Source: Leishmania martiniquensis (lineage: Eukaryota; Euglenozoa; Kinetoplastea; Trypanosomatida; Trypanosomatidae). Taken from it: 47,500 nucleotides of DNA. Position numbers and translations under genes: made by a program. Positions 1 through 9,260 of the stretch are shown here, piece by piece. Location of the stretch: assembly GCF_017916325.1 (NCBI RefSeq), contig NC_090148.1, positions 122,501 to 170,000 on the forward strand, in the 5' to 3' direction. The notes beneath the pieces are model-generated. The model was not told the DNA's origin. It was given only the letters and a program-made list of their open reading frames with translations, and did no database searches. Every line of letters begins with the position of its first letter. Within the stretch, counting starts at the first letter, position 1.

Positions 1-3000
1 CAGCCTGAATACATGCGCAAGAACTCAGACAAGAGGAAGAGGAAGCGCTGCGTGTAGGCGATGCTCTGCGGCTCTGCGGCCAAGCTCGGCAGCAGCCCCC
101 GCACGCGGGTGTAGTAGGTGTTCATGAGCGAGTAGCAGAGCTGCAAGTACGGCACATTGACCTGTCCGGAGAGACGGTGCTTGGCGCCACAAGTGATGAG
201 TGCACACAGGGCACCGCAGGAGGCGACGATTACACGCTGCTGGTACGGCCCCACGTACTTGGACAGCAGTACTGTTAAGCAGCGTGCAAGCTGGTCGAGG
301 GAAATGAGGGGTAGTCGAGGGGCCTTCAAAACGGCGTGCACAGCTTGACACATGTGCAGCAGCGCCCCACCCAGAGCCTCCGGTGCCTTAGCGAGTGGCG
401 ATGTGGAGGCCGGAGGGTAGGCAATGGACTGCGCCAGCACTTCAGCCAGCGGCTGCACCCACTCCCCGCGGGCTTGCGCGAGTGCGCGCAGCGCGGCAAG
501 GCACGAAACGGCGTCCTCGGTAGAATGGAAGCAGTTGTACCGCGTCCACAGCGATCGTGCTGCGCAGCGCATGACGTGAAGCAGCCGGGCCCCGTCGATG
601 CAGTGGCCACGTGGGCGACGACGCGCCGCCGTCGCAGTTGCAGCAGTGCCGGTCGCCGACGAAGTCTCACCTGCCGGGTCGTAGGCGGCCACGTATGCGT
701 GCATGCCCTGCAGCATTTGCACCAGCGGGTGGTCGTCGCCAAAATCGTGTGGGTAATCTGGCGCTGCCATCACCGTCAGTGCCACAAGCTCCTTTGCCAG
801 CTGCGCGTGGGCGCTGGTGAGGGAGCCCTCGGCGTCGCCCAGCGTGACTACCCAGCGGCGCAGGAAGTGCTTCACCACCTCGCTCTGATGCCTCTGCGCC
901 TCAGCGTCGTCGGAGGCAGCGAGTTGCAGAAGTTTGTTTTGGATGAAGAGCAGCAGCGACGCGCCCTGCGGGGTGGCGAAGAGGCTCTGATAAGCGTCAT
1001 CTGTCAGGAATGTGTCAAGGGCGGCAATGGTGCGCGACACCACGGGGGCGCTCTTGTCGCTGAGGAGGTAGAGAAGGCTGCTCACCACCTCGGAAGTGGC
1101 CCCGTCGGTATTCACGGAATAGTCCGTCGCAGCTAGCTCGCTCTCAGTCGAGGTGGCGGCCGCGCCACTCAGCATGGTAAGAAGAAGGGGCACGATAGAC
1201 TCTCGCACTCGTGCACTGTCGTCCTGCACGCACTGCCGCGCCACGGGCCACAGATAACGATGGAGGGGCGGGTACGCCGTGGTGAGGCGGGCGAGGTGGG
1301 CGAGTGTTCTCTTCTGCACCATGTCTGACACCGGTACCACGACCCCCTGTGCGTCTTTGAGGTGGAAAACGGAGAGCAGCATTGAGATGAGGGTGTGCCG
1401 TGTGCGGAGACTGAGCATAGAGCGGTTGAACTGCGTGCTGATGGCCTGCGTCCACGTACACACGTCGTTCCAGTTGGCTGGTGCATCCCCCGCGCTGGGG
1501 GATCGCTGCCACCGCACAAGTGCGTCGAGCGCTGCCTGCGGAATCCATCCCTCATCGGCATCCTGCAGCGCAGCCCACGTCGTCAGCTGAGCCGCGCGCA
1601 CATGCAGCCACACGGCGGCGTAGTCGGCAGCGGTGAATGGATTTGCGATGAGCTGCGACTCAGCCAAGTAGACGGATATCATCATCCCGAGAAGGCGACT
1701 ATCGGCCGTGTCAGGGCGCGACGTCGCTGCCGTGTCAGCAGCGCCGCACATACGCCACCACGCTTCCTGATCCGCAGCAGCGGGCTGTGGGGGGGCCGGC
1801 AATTGCGCGAGTTGGGGAAGCGCCGTGCGAGCCGCCACCTCGCCTCTGCTGGCCAAGTCCCCGGCCCGCTCCATCTCCGCCAAGATGGCTGTTGGCACAG
1901 AGAGGTGCTTCTCGTCGAAGAGCTTCAGAGCCACGTGGGCCACCACATCTACTACCAGCGGTCGCAGCGCCTCCGCGGACGCGGTCGTGGCAGACTCGGC
2001 ACCGAGGCACAAGCGTGCCAGTGTGTGCACGTACGTGCGTAGCAGCACATCTGCGCCTGGCCACTCCGGCAGCCCGAGAAGGTCCGTCAAGTCCCCCGCC
2101 ACGCGTACCGCCACCGCCCACGCCGCCGTGTCCTCGGCCCGGTCCCCTTCCACCACGCGCCGCAACAGCAGCTCATGCACAAACGTACTGGCCCACAAGC
2201 TGCACTGGCGCTGTAGCACCTCCGCGGTGACCAGTGCGCCGACTTCGCCTGAGAGAACCAAGGATTGAGCACCTGCCAGCATGGCAACCGTCAGGGGCAG
2301 CACAGGATGTCCGTCGCCGTTCACACGATAAGCCCGGTGCGTCAGGGCCACGGAAGATGTGGGCAGACGCTGAAAGAACACCTCCACCGAGCTCTGCCGC
2401 CCCACCTGGAGGCAGTTCCAGATGCACCGGTACAAGTGCACGGCGCTGTCGACGATGTACGTGCTGTACAGGACGTACACTTCCTTGGAGCAGCTGCGCG
2501 GAACGTGGAAAAGGCACTGGTAGCACAGCTCCTCGAGCCGGCAGACGTCAGTGTCTGGCACAAGCTGCACTGCAGGATGACACAGCATGACGGCGAAGTC
2601 GCGCAGGTAGCCCCGCAGCAGCTGCAGCCAAGGGAGAAGACTTGAAGAGGCGCACGCGCTGGAAGCTGCACTACTTCGCCCAAGCACCGACGACGAGCGC
2701 CGCTCCTGCTTGCTGCCCACCTCGGAGCTCCCCTCCACACCTGCCGCGTCTGCTGATTGCTGCACTTCTGATAGAAGTGCCGCCACATGACGAAGGGCCC
2801 GCGCGAACGCGTCGACCGCGCGCGCTACGAGTCCTGCAGGTACTGCTTCGGTAGGGAGGTGCGGGTGTGCTAAACATTGACAGCAAAGCCACGTGCGCGC
2901 ACACCACAGCCACCCCTGTGAGCCGGAGTCGGAGGAGGGCAGCGCTGCTGCCTCTTCGGAACCAGTGCACGATGCGGCGAGCACCGTCAAGCAAGAGCTC

Positions 3001-4019
3001 ACGTGAGCACATGAAATGTCATCGAAAGGGCGTGCTTGCAGGGGTAGCCAGGAAGCAAAACGAAGGAGCAGCGGTACATCACAGGCAGCTGCGTTGCTGC
3101 CCTTTTCACTGGCAGTCTGTCGCACAAAGCCGGCGAAGGAGATGGAGTCTGCATCGGCCCGCTCGCTGCACATCAAGGACGTTCCCAGCGATTCGATGTT
3201 CGCCAAATCCGGAGCCGTGCTAGGCCGGCAGCTCGCCACCACACCGGAAGTGGTCGAAGTGGGCGCGGCCGTCGCAGTAGCCCGCCACCGCCCACTGGCT
3301 GGAGTCAACGAGGTGCCGCCGGCTGGCGCCAAGTCCCGAAAGCCCGTCGACACGTCTGCCCACGCACCAGACACCTCCGTCGATGGCCGCGGTCGCAGGG
3401 TCGAAGTAGCGGCATCTTCGTTTCTTGCCCAGTACTCTGACTCGGGCACACGCGTCAGCGGCACACGGTGTCCGGAGGCGTTCTTACCAGCTGGTGGCAA
3501 TGACGTTGTGGCTAATTCGCCCTGCTTGCGCAGTCGGGCAGCATTCAGCAGAGTATTTCGCTGCGCCATGGACGAAAGCAACCCGTGAAGGCCAAGGGTA
3601 ACGGCGCGGCTGACAGAGTGAGCAGCATAGGCACGGTCCCGACGGGGTAATGCGTTGTTGCTGTTGCTGGCACTGCCACCCAAGTCGCTGGGTGAGTCCG
3701 CCTCATGGTGAAACTGTTCCTGCAGAAAGTGGGAGAAGCTGCCGGTGAGGAGCAATCGCTGCGCAGACTCCTGCATACCGCGTGACAGGTGATGCAGCTC
3801 CTCCGTCCCCCATGGCTGCAGAGCAGAGGATGCTGTCGGCGCTCTACCGGCAGGGACCTCCTCCTGCTCCAGCCTCGTCCACCATGCCTCGAGCCGCAGC
3901 TGTGATATCAAGCGAGGAACAGGAAAGGAGAGGAGCAGCTTCGGCACGGGGTTGACGGACTCATCCGCCGCGATGAAGCACGACTGTGGAGGCAGTGAAA
4001 TGGAAGGATGGGCAGACAT
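1..4019 (-). CDS. Large helical-repeat protein, candidate cohesin loader SCC2/NIPBL (3' end outside window)
   Basis: The frame is open for 1339 codons from ATG 4019 to the window edge with no stop, so the C-terminus is missing. A TAA at 4047-4049 is in frame upstream, and a T11 tract followed by CCAG (AG at 4040-4039) gives a spliced-leader site 19 nt before the ATG, which fixes the start. Residues 1 to about 330 are Ser/Ala/Pro-rich and look disordered. The rest is leucine-rich and alpha-solenoid-like. Near residues 920-1010 there is a HEAT pair with VRESIVPLLLTML and then SAPVVSRTIAALDTFL. Around 1170-1275 the segments CLAALRALAQARGEWVQPL and QRVIVASCGALCALIT match, in order and spacing, the C-terminal HEAT region of NIPBL/SCC2, which with SCC4/MAU2 loads cohesin onto chromatin. 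This is family resemblance judged by eye. Another large HEAT protein is the alternative. Confidence 0.55.
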   Translation of the reverse strand, partial: MSAHPSISLPPQSCFIAADESVNPVPKLLLSFPVPRLISQLRLEAWWTRLEQEEVPAGRAPTASSALQPWGTEELHHLSRGMQESAQRLLLTGSFSHFLQEQFHHEADSPSDLGGSASNSNNALPRRDRAYAAHSVSRAVTLGLHGLLSSMAQRNTLLNAARLRKQGELATTSLPPAGKNASGHRVPLTRVPESEYWARNEDAATSTLRPRPSTEVSGAWADVSTGFRDLAPAGGTSLTPASGRWRATATAAPTSTTSGVVASCRPSTAPDLANIESLGTSLMCSERADADSISFAGFVRQTASEKGSNAAACDVPLLLRFASWLPLQARPFDDISCAHVSSCLTVLAASCTGSEEAAALPSSDSGSQGWLWCARTWLCCQCLAHPHLPTEAVPAGLVARAVDAFARALRHVAALLSEVQQSADAAGVEGSSEVGSKQERRSSSVLGRSSAASSACASSSLLPWLQLLRGYLRDFAVMLCHPAVQLVPDTDVCRLEELCYQCLFHVPRSCSKEVYVLYSTYIVDSAVHLYRCIWNCLQVGRQSSVEVFFQRLPTSSVALTHRAYRVNGDGHPVLPLTVAMLAGAQSLVLSGEVGALVTAEVLQRQCSLWASTFVHELLLRRVVEGDRAEDTAAWAVAVRVAGDLTDLLGLPEWPGADVLLRTYVHTLARLCLGAESATTASAEALRPLVVDVVAHVALKLFDEKHLSVPTAILAEMERAGDLASRGEVAARTALPQLAQLPAPPQPAAADQEAWWRMCGAADTAATSRPDTADSRLLGMMISVYLAESQLIANPFTAADYAAVWLHVRAAQLTTWAALQDADEGWIPQAALDALVRWQRSPSAGDAPANWNDVCTWTQAISTQFNRSMLSLRTRHTLISMLLSVFHLKDAQGVVVPVSDMVQKRTLAHLARLTTAYPPLHRYLWPVARQCVQDDSARVRESIVPLLLTMLSGAAATSTESELAATDYSVNTDGATSEVVSSLLYLLSDKSAPVVSRTIAALDTFLTDDAYQSLFATPQGASLLLFIQNKLLQLAASDDAEAQRHQSEVVKHFLRRWVVTLGDAEGSLTSAHAQLAKELVALTVMAAPDYPHDFGDDHPLVQMLQGMHAYVAAYDPAGETSSATGTAATATAARRRPRGHCIDGARLLHVMRCAARSLWTRYNCFHSTEDAVSCLAALRALAQARGEWVQPLAEVLAQSIAYPPASTSPLAKAPEALGGALLHMCQAVHAVLKAPRLPLISLDQLARCLTVLLSKYVGPYQQRVIVASCGALCALITCGAKHRLSGQVNVPYLQLCYSLMNTYYTRVRGLLPSLAAEPQSIAYTQRFLFLLSEFLRMYSG

Positions 4020-4038
4020 CACTATGCAGCTGTACGAC

Positions 4039-4040
4039 CT
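4039..4040 (-). promoter_or_regulatory. Predicted spliced-leader acceptor for the SCC2-like gene
   Basis: On the minus strand a run of eleven T (plus-strand A run at 4050-4060) is followed by AACTATCCAG. The AG lies 19 nt upstream of ATG 4019. This is the polypyrimidine-AG layout used for trans-splicing in kinetoplastids. Confidence 0.6.
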
Positions 4041-4095
4041 GGATAGTTAAAAAAAAAAACAGAAATAAATAAACAGCGGTAAAGTCTGCCCCCTT

Positions 4096-4155
4096 TTGCC
4101 TGTCTGTGTGTCTGTCTGTGTATGTGTGTGTGCGTGTGCGTGCGTGCGCGGGCTT
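4096..4155. repeat. Degenerate (TG)n/(CG)n microsatellite
   Basis: Alternating pyrimidine-purine sequence reads as TGTCTG, then TGTGTG, then CGTGCG units. It lies in the presumed 5' flank of the SCC2-like gene. It is not coding, although several short frames read through it. Confidence 0.85.
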
Positions 4156-5132
4156 CTCTATGCGTGTGTCGTTTATGCCAGGAGGAGGAGCGGTGGAAAG
4201 AGAAGGGGAAAAAAAACGCGCGTCGGGGGTGGAGCCTATCCACACACGCACGGAAACGCGGCACTTGGTGTTTTCTGGTGTCCTCTGGTGTGGGAGGGAA
4301 GAGGGCGAGAGAAGAAGGGGTGAGGTAAAGCAAGTAAGCCGACAGATGCGTGGCAGGTCAAGCAGCGCGCTGCATGAAACAGGCTGGGCGAATACGTGAT
4401 TGTGTGGGCGCCGAGCACGGCTGAGACACCGAGAGAGCAATGAGCGATGGCGGAGGGTGTGAAGACGCAAAAGGCGGCACACCAAAGAAAAGGCGCGCGA
4501 TTTTTCGCGTATGTGCTGTGTCTATGATTGGGCGCGCTGGCAGGCAGCGAAAAGGGAAGAGATGAGGTCCGTCTGGAGCAGCGCAACGGGAGAGGGGGGA
4601 GAGAGGCGGGGGGCAACCAGAAACACGCAGGAAAGGCGCGATGACGCCACCCGTGATGTTAAACGGGGAAAGAGGGGAGAGGGCAGCCGCGCAAAGGGTG
4701 GGAGTTGGCATGCAAGTCATGGAATAAAGTGCGAGGGCACGAAGGGAAGGAGATGCGCACTTCGTAGCCTTTAGCAAGTGCATGGCGACATGCGAGAGCC
4801 AACATGCACGCAAAGCCATCTTCGCCACATCGCCGCTGTCGAGGAAGATCGCACGCAGGGCGCAGGCCGGTATCGCAAACGCCTACGAAAAAAAAAAAGC
4901 AGAGCCACTCACGGTGGTGCGGGTGGGGATGGCAGGGAAGAGGGGACAAGAAGCCACCACCACAGCACAGACACACACACATATATGCGTGTGTATGCCC
5001 TCTACACATTGGGTCACGCCTGAGAGTTGCATCCGTTTTCCGTTATGTGGGGTGGGGGAGAAGGCTGTGCAGATGCCACGCGCCCCGCTGTTAGGCCGTT
5101 CAGTGTCCCGGCTGCGGGTGAGAAAGCGCTGA

Positions 5133-8100
5133 CTAAGATGAAGTGGGGAGCAAATCGAAGCATCGGCACTTGGCCATCACCGACTCTTGCAACTCGGCAG
5201 AGTCCTTGCAGTCCTCGTAGAGATGCTCCACAAACTCCTTCGTCGCCAGCTTGGCGCGCTCCTCTGTGTGCGTCGGAATGCGAGGCAGACGCGCCCGCTC
5301 GTGCCACAGCAGGACCAGCGGCAGCACCTCTTCCACCATGCGATGGAGCAGAAAATCGCAGGCGAGAAGGCGAATCGCCTCGAGCCCGCTCAGCGCCTCA
5401 AACAGTGCCGGAGCTACGGCGACGCCGCCGAGCTTGCGCCGCTCCATTCCAGTACGGGCGTCGGGTCCGGCCGCTACGGTCGCAAAGGCGGCCACGGGCT
5501 CGCGCAGCAGCGCGAAGAGGGAGAGGTAAACGCGGTAGATAGTGTGGAGGTGGCTGCGGGGAAGCGCTATTTTGGCGCCATCCACTACCTCCGCCGCGTC
5601 CACAGCAGTTGGCGCGTAATGCATCCATGGCCAGTCGATCGGAGGGGGGGTTGGAAGGGGAGTCCTGCCGGGGTCGTCGTCGCGCTCATCCTCTGACGTC
5701 CCGCCCTCCTCTCCTTCGCCGGTCATGAGGTGCGCTTTGCGCCCGCCAAGACGACTGCGCTGCGTCGAACGGCGGCGCTCTGCCGCCTCCTCGATGAGGC
5801 GCTGACGCGTCACATCAGCCCACGTAAGAGCCGCAGTGGTCGTTAGGAAGCATGTAAGCCCGCGCACCACCGTCTGTACGGCAACGACGGCCGCCTTGTC
5901 ATGCACTGTGCAGTGCTGCAGTACCGCGTACACAGCCTCCAGCACCACAGACTGAAGTGCCCGCACCCGAGTATGCGCCGAGGTGGTGCAACGCTCCTGC
6001 TCTTCATCCATAGCCTCTTGGGGAACACAGTAATTCAGGTACGCGGCGAGGTCGAACGCGTCGCGCAGGAGAGACAAGGCAGCTCTGCGACCAATGGCAT
6101 CCTCTGCGAAGGCCGCGCTGTCGTAGCGGCTGCACAGCTGAAGAGCGTCCCGCGCCACGTGAATAGTACTCGTCACGAAGTCAGCGACCTGCGCAGCCTC
6201 TTCCAGGGTAACCACCCTAGTGGACGCTCGTGTCAAGCTGGCGGACATCGCAGTCACCGAGAGTCGTCGTCGCACGAGAGCGGTGAGCCTTGTGCCGCTG
6301 TAGACCAAGGCTGAGCGGTCGCTGCTGTCGCTCTCTTCGCCTCGAACGAAGCGACGCTCCAAGAGAGCGAGACTGCCGCGCAGGACACTTGCTGCCGCAG
6401 GCCGCAGATGCTCCTCCCGCACCGCTCGCGACGTTTCGTCCATTATGAGGGTGGAGTGATGCAGCAAGAACAACAGGGTGTCCCTCTCTCCAGAGGCGGT
6501 GCTGTACACCTCCACGCAGCGCATTGCCGCCTCATGCACTATCCCGCTGGCAGTGGCCTTCTCGAGGACAAGGTAGAGAGTCAAGGTAAAGAGCCGCTCG
6601 AGGGCCACAACCCGCTCCGCATTTGACCCCGCCGCTTCAGCCCCGCCGCCGCTTGAGAGCACCTCTGCTGACAAGGCGAGAAAGCGCAGCAGCGTGGCTG
6701 CAACCACTTGCCGATGATGCACCTGCTGATAAGTGCACAGCTCTTCATCTTGCGTGATGGCCCAGAGATGGGGCTGCGCCACTATGCTCCAGAGCTGCTC
6801 GAAGGCCCCTGCGGTCAGGTCTGCTGGCTGTGGGTACCTACAAGACTCTGTCACCCCAACGTCCCCGATCGCCAAGCCCGTGGTGAGAAGACGGGAGCAG
6901 TTCGGCAGAGACCGAAGGGTTTGTGCGGGGTGAAACTGCCACACAACGAGCCGCGACAGCACGTACAGCGCGGCTGGGTGCACCGCGTAGGCGTCCCAGT
7001 CCTGCAGCACTGCGTCATACTCGGTGAGCAGCGCGTTTGTCAAGCGCTCTCCGACCGTCTCATCACCGTCGCCGAAGTCATCGTTGTCGACGCGGCAGTC
7101 CCGCTCCAGCGTAGCGTCTGTGGGAAGTCTGGCTAGGGCACCAGCGAGGCAGAAGAGAAACTCATCCACAACACCGGCGGGGTACTTCCGCGGGAGGCGG
7201 TGGGTGTACAGGGCCTCTTCGTTCATCTCAGTGCCGACCACGCGGACACACTTGCGAATGACAGAAAGGAAGATGGCAACCGCCGACTCGCTGATGTCCG
7301 CTGACTCTGCCGTCGACGACGCCGTCTGCGGAGGCGTTTTCAAGGGGAAAAAGTGGTTGCGCAGAGCCGGTGCCCGTGCCACCGTTGTGGCGAGATGAAG
7401 CAGCTCCACACCCCTTAGGTACTGCAGCGCCTCGACAACGGCAAGCATGGCCCAGGAGCTGCCCATCACGGCGCCCATGCATGTGTGGTCCGTAGAGCTG
7501 CGCACGCTGCTGCCGGTGCACGCAAACGAGGAAGTCGCCTCCGCCGCGCCAACGATGTCGTCGCCGAGATGGTGCAGGTGATCCATGTTCTCCACAATCG
7601 CATAGGCTACCATCAGCAGAGAGCCCAACGGCGTGGTGGAGACCTCTGCCATGGCCGGCGAGAGCAGTATGGAGACAATGAGCGACTTCAGTGCGGCAAC
7701 GGTGACGGGGGCGTGGGCACCCCGAGCGAGCGCTGAAGGTTCCAAGATGGTGCGCAGCGTGCTAGCCAAGCGCGCCGCGGTGCCCTGCACCCACGCCACC
7801 GGCACCGCGGCGGAAAAGGAAATCGTGAGCGCGGCGCGAAGCAACTGAATGGCGGCCAGGCATACTTTGATCGAGTCCTTGCCGTGATGGGCACGGCGGA
7901 TGTGGCGCACAGCCACGGAAACCACGCCTGGAAGACACAGCCGCACGTTCTCCATCCCTATCACCTCCACAATGGCGAGGCAAGCGTCTAGGCTGTCCAA
8001 CTGCAGCTGCCGAAACCAGCGCTGCGAGTTACCGTTGAGAGACTTGAGCAGCTCGAGAAGGAAGAGGGCAGCGTGTGGGTGGTAGTCACTCGTCTGAAAG

Positions 8101-8399
8101 AAAGAGCTGTGGCGAACCGCCCCCGTGCGGTGGAAGTTTGCCACGGCCCGCACAACAAGTAGCTTCGCCTCCTCACCCGCGTCCAGTGATGCTGCCGAGG
8201 CGGAAGCGAACAAGGAGCCGGAGACACTGCCGGTTACTGGTGAGGAATCCATGTCGCTCTTATTGTCAGGCAAGGTCCGCATCTTGAAAGCGTCCATGAA
8301 GCAGTGCTCCAACATATCAAGCAGCTCCGCCACCCGCTCCACCTCACCGCTCTTCTCGGTGAGAGGGAGCAACACAGAGGATAGGAACGCCTCCTGCAT
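5133..8399 (-). CDS. 1088-residue alpha-helical repeat protein, possible TTI1 (TTT complex) homologue
   Basis: The frame is intact from a true ATG at 8399. A strong acceptor (TCTCTCTCTTCCTCTTC, then AG at 8427-8426) lies 26 nt upstream. The protein is almost wholly helical, with leucine-rich HEAT-like repeats across its length, an acidic low-complexity insert near residues 880-920, and no signal peptide or membrane segment. The order of features recalls TTI1: an N-terminal segment FLSSVLLPLTEKSGEVERV, a paired-helix core, and a C-terminal block FEALSGLEAIRLLACDFLL followed by EEVLPLVLLWHE. The length is also close to human TTI1 (1089). TTI1 with TELO2 and TTI2 matures PI3K-like kinases such as ATM and TOR. 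The match is by eye and weak. An importin-like or unrelated HEAT protein cannot be excluded. Confidence 0.4.
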   Translation of the reverse strand: MQEAFLSSVLLPLTEKSGEVERVAELLDMLEHCFMDAFKMRTLPDNKSDMDSSPVTGSVSGSLFASASAASLDAGEEAKLLVVRAVANFHRTGAVRHSSFFQTSDYHPHAALFLLELLKSLNGNSQRWFRQLQLDSLDACLAIVEVIGMENVRLCLPGVVSVAVRHIRRAHHGKDSIKVCLAAIQLLRAALTISFSAAVPVAWVQGTAARLASTLRTILEPSALARGAHAPVTVAALKSLIVSILLSPAMAEVSTTPLGSLLMVAYAIVENMDHLHHLGDDIVGAAEATSSFACTGSSVRSSTDHTCMGAVMGSSWAMLAVVEALQYLRGVELLHLATTVARAPALRNHFFPLKTPPQTASSTAESADISESAVAIFLSVIRKCVRVVGTEMNEEALYTHRLPRKYPAGVVDEFLFCLAGALARLPTDATLERDCRVDNDDFGDGDETVGERLTNALLTEYDAVLQDWDAYAVHPAALYVLSRLVVWQFHPAQTLRSLPNCSRLLTTGLAIGDVGVTESCRYPQPADLTAGAFEQLWSIVAQPHLWAITQDEELCTYQQVHHRQVVAATLLRFLALSAEVLSSGGGAEAAGSNAERVVALERLFTLTLYLVLEKATASGIVHEAAMRCVEVYSTASGERDTLLFLLHHSTLIMDETSRAVREEHLRPAAASVLRGSLALLERRFVRGEESDSSDRSALVYSGTRLTALVRRRLSVTAMSASLTRASTRVVTLEEAAQVADFVTSTIHVARDALQLCSRYDSAAFAEDAIGRRAALSLLRDAFDLAAYLNYCVPQEAMDEEQERCTTSAHTRVRALQSVVLEAVYAVLQHCTVHDKAAVVAVQTVVRGLTCFLTTTAALTWADVTRQRLIEEAAERRRSTQRSRLGGRKAHLMTGEGEEGGTSEDERDDDPGRTPLPTPPPIDWPWMHYAPTAVDAAEVVDGAKIALPRSHLHTIYRVYLSLFALLREPVAAFATVAAGPDARTGMERRKLGGVAVAPALFEALSGLEAIRLLACDFLLHRMVEEVLPLVLLWHERARLPRIPTHTEERAKLATKEFVEHLYEDCKDSAELQESVMAKCRCFDLLPTSS

Positions 8400-9260
8400 T
8401 CGGTGCGCCTCTCCCCTCCGCCGCTCTACCGATACGTGTGTGTATGACGAAGAGGAAGAGAGAGAAAAAGGGATCTGTCAGTTCTGCCCCGACGGCGTGC
8501 GCCTCTGAAAGGAAACGGTCGCCCTGCGACCACAGAAGGTGTGCCAGATGTGAAGAGCCACTGATGGTGAAGAGGAGATAGGCAAGTGTTGCACACCGGC
8601 ACACGCACCCACAAGCGCCAATGTACTTATGAAAGGACCCCAGAGGGAGCGAGTGCTGAGTGGGGCGGTGTAAGGGACAGATAGGTTCGGGGTGTAGGAA
8701 CAAGTGTCCAATCGGCTTCCCCAACCACCCGCCGAGAGCCACGCGCAGATGCCACCAAGTGGGGAGGGGGACGGTGAAGCCTGCGTACAGCCGTCCCCCG
8801 CCTTGTCTCTCTCCCCCTTCGTGCGCTACGTTCTTTTGTGCTACGAAAAACACCCGTTGTGGGGGAGGGGATGGAAGCACTCCAGTGCAGAGTGTACGTA
8901 CGTGTTTGGACGCGCATCCCCATATGCGCGTGCCAGTGTCATACGCGGGGGTGGGAGAAGGGGGGAAGAGAAAGAGAAGGGGGGGCAAAGCACCATCTGC
9001 AGCGGGAGCATGGGTGAGCCACCATGCAGCAGTCTCGCGCAGCAGACGGAGAGGGGCATGCGGAAGGCGCGTCAAAGAGAATCCAAGGCTGGTGCGTACT
9101 CTGTCTTCTCCTCAAAGCACGCGTGCGCCTGTACTTCGCCGAAACGGCCGCATCCTAGAGGGATGCAACAGGCACCGTTGCGCGCGGTGTGCAGCATCGG
9201 GTCTGCGAATGTACCTCGGGTGGGTGGGTGGGCAACGTTGGTGCTGAGGCGTGCGTGCGA
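8400..9260. other. Intergenic region, no gene seen
   Basis: This is spacer between two minus-strand genes. Several open frames of 60-240 codons overlap on both strands. They are Pro/Arg/Gly/Cys-rich with no domain, as expected of random reading in GC-rich UTR sequence. A-rich and G-rich runs (for example near 8950-8990) are purine tracts, that is, pyrimidine tracts on the minus strand. I see nothing else. Confidence 0.65.
8426..8427 (-). promoter_or_regulatory. Predicted spliced-leader acceptor for the 1088-aa gene
   Basis: The minus strand has CTCTCTCTTCCTCTTC, then a short spacer rich in CA, then GGTAG, with the AG 26 nt before ATG 8399. It is the strongest pyrimidine tract near this start. 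Confidence 0.6.

Larger units (their letters stand above)
4020..5132. other. Intergenic region with GT-rich microsatellite
   Basis: This spacer between two minus-strand genes should hold the 5' UTR of the left gene and the 3' UTR of the right one. Short open frames overlap on both strands with Arg/Ser/Pro-rich or repeat-derived translations and no domain, so I call no gene. A degenerate TG/TC/CG microsatellite occupies about 4096-4155, A-runs occur at 4050-4060 and 4888-4898, and a short (CA)n tract lies near 4970-4985. Confidence 0.7.
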
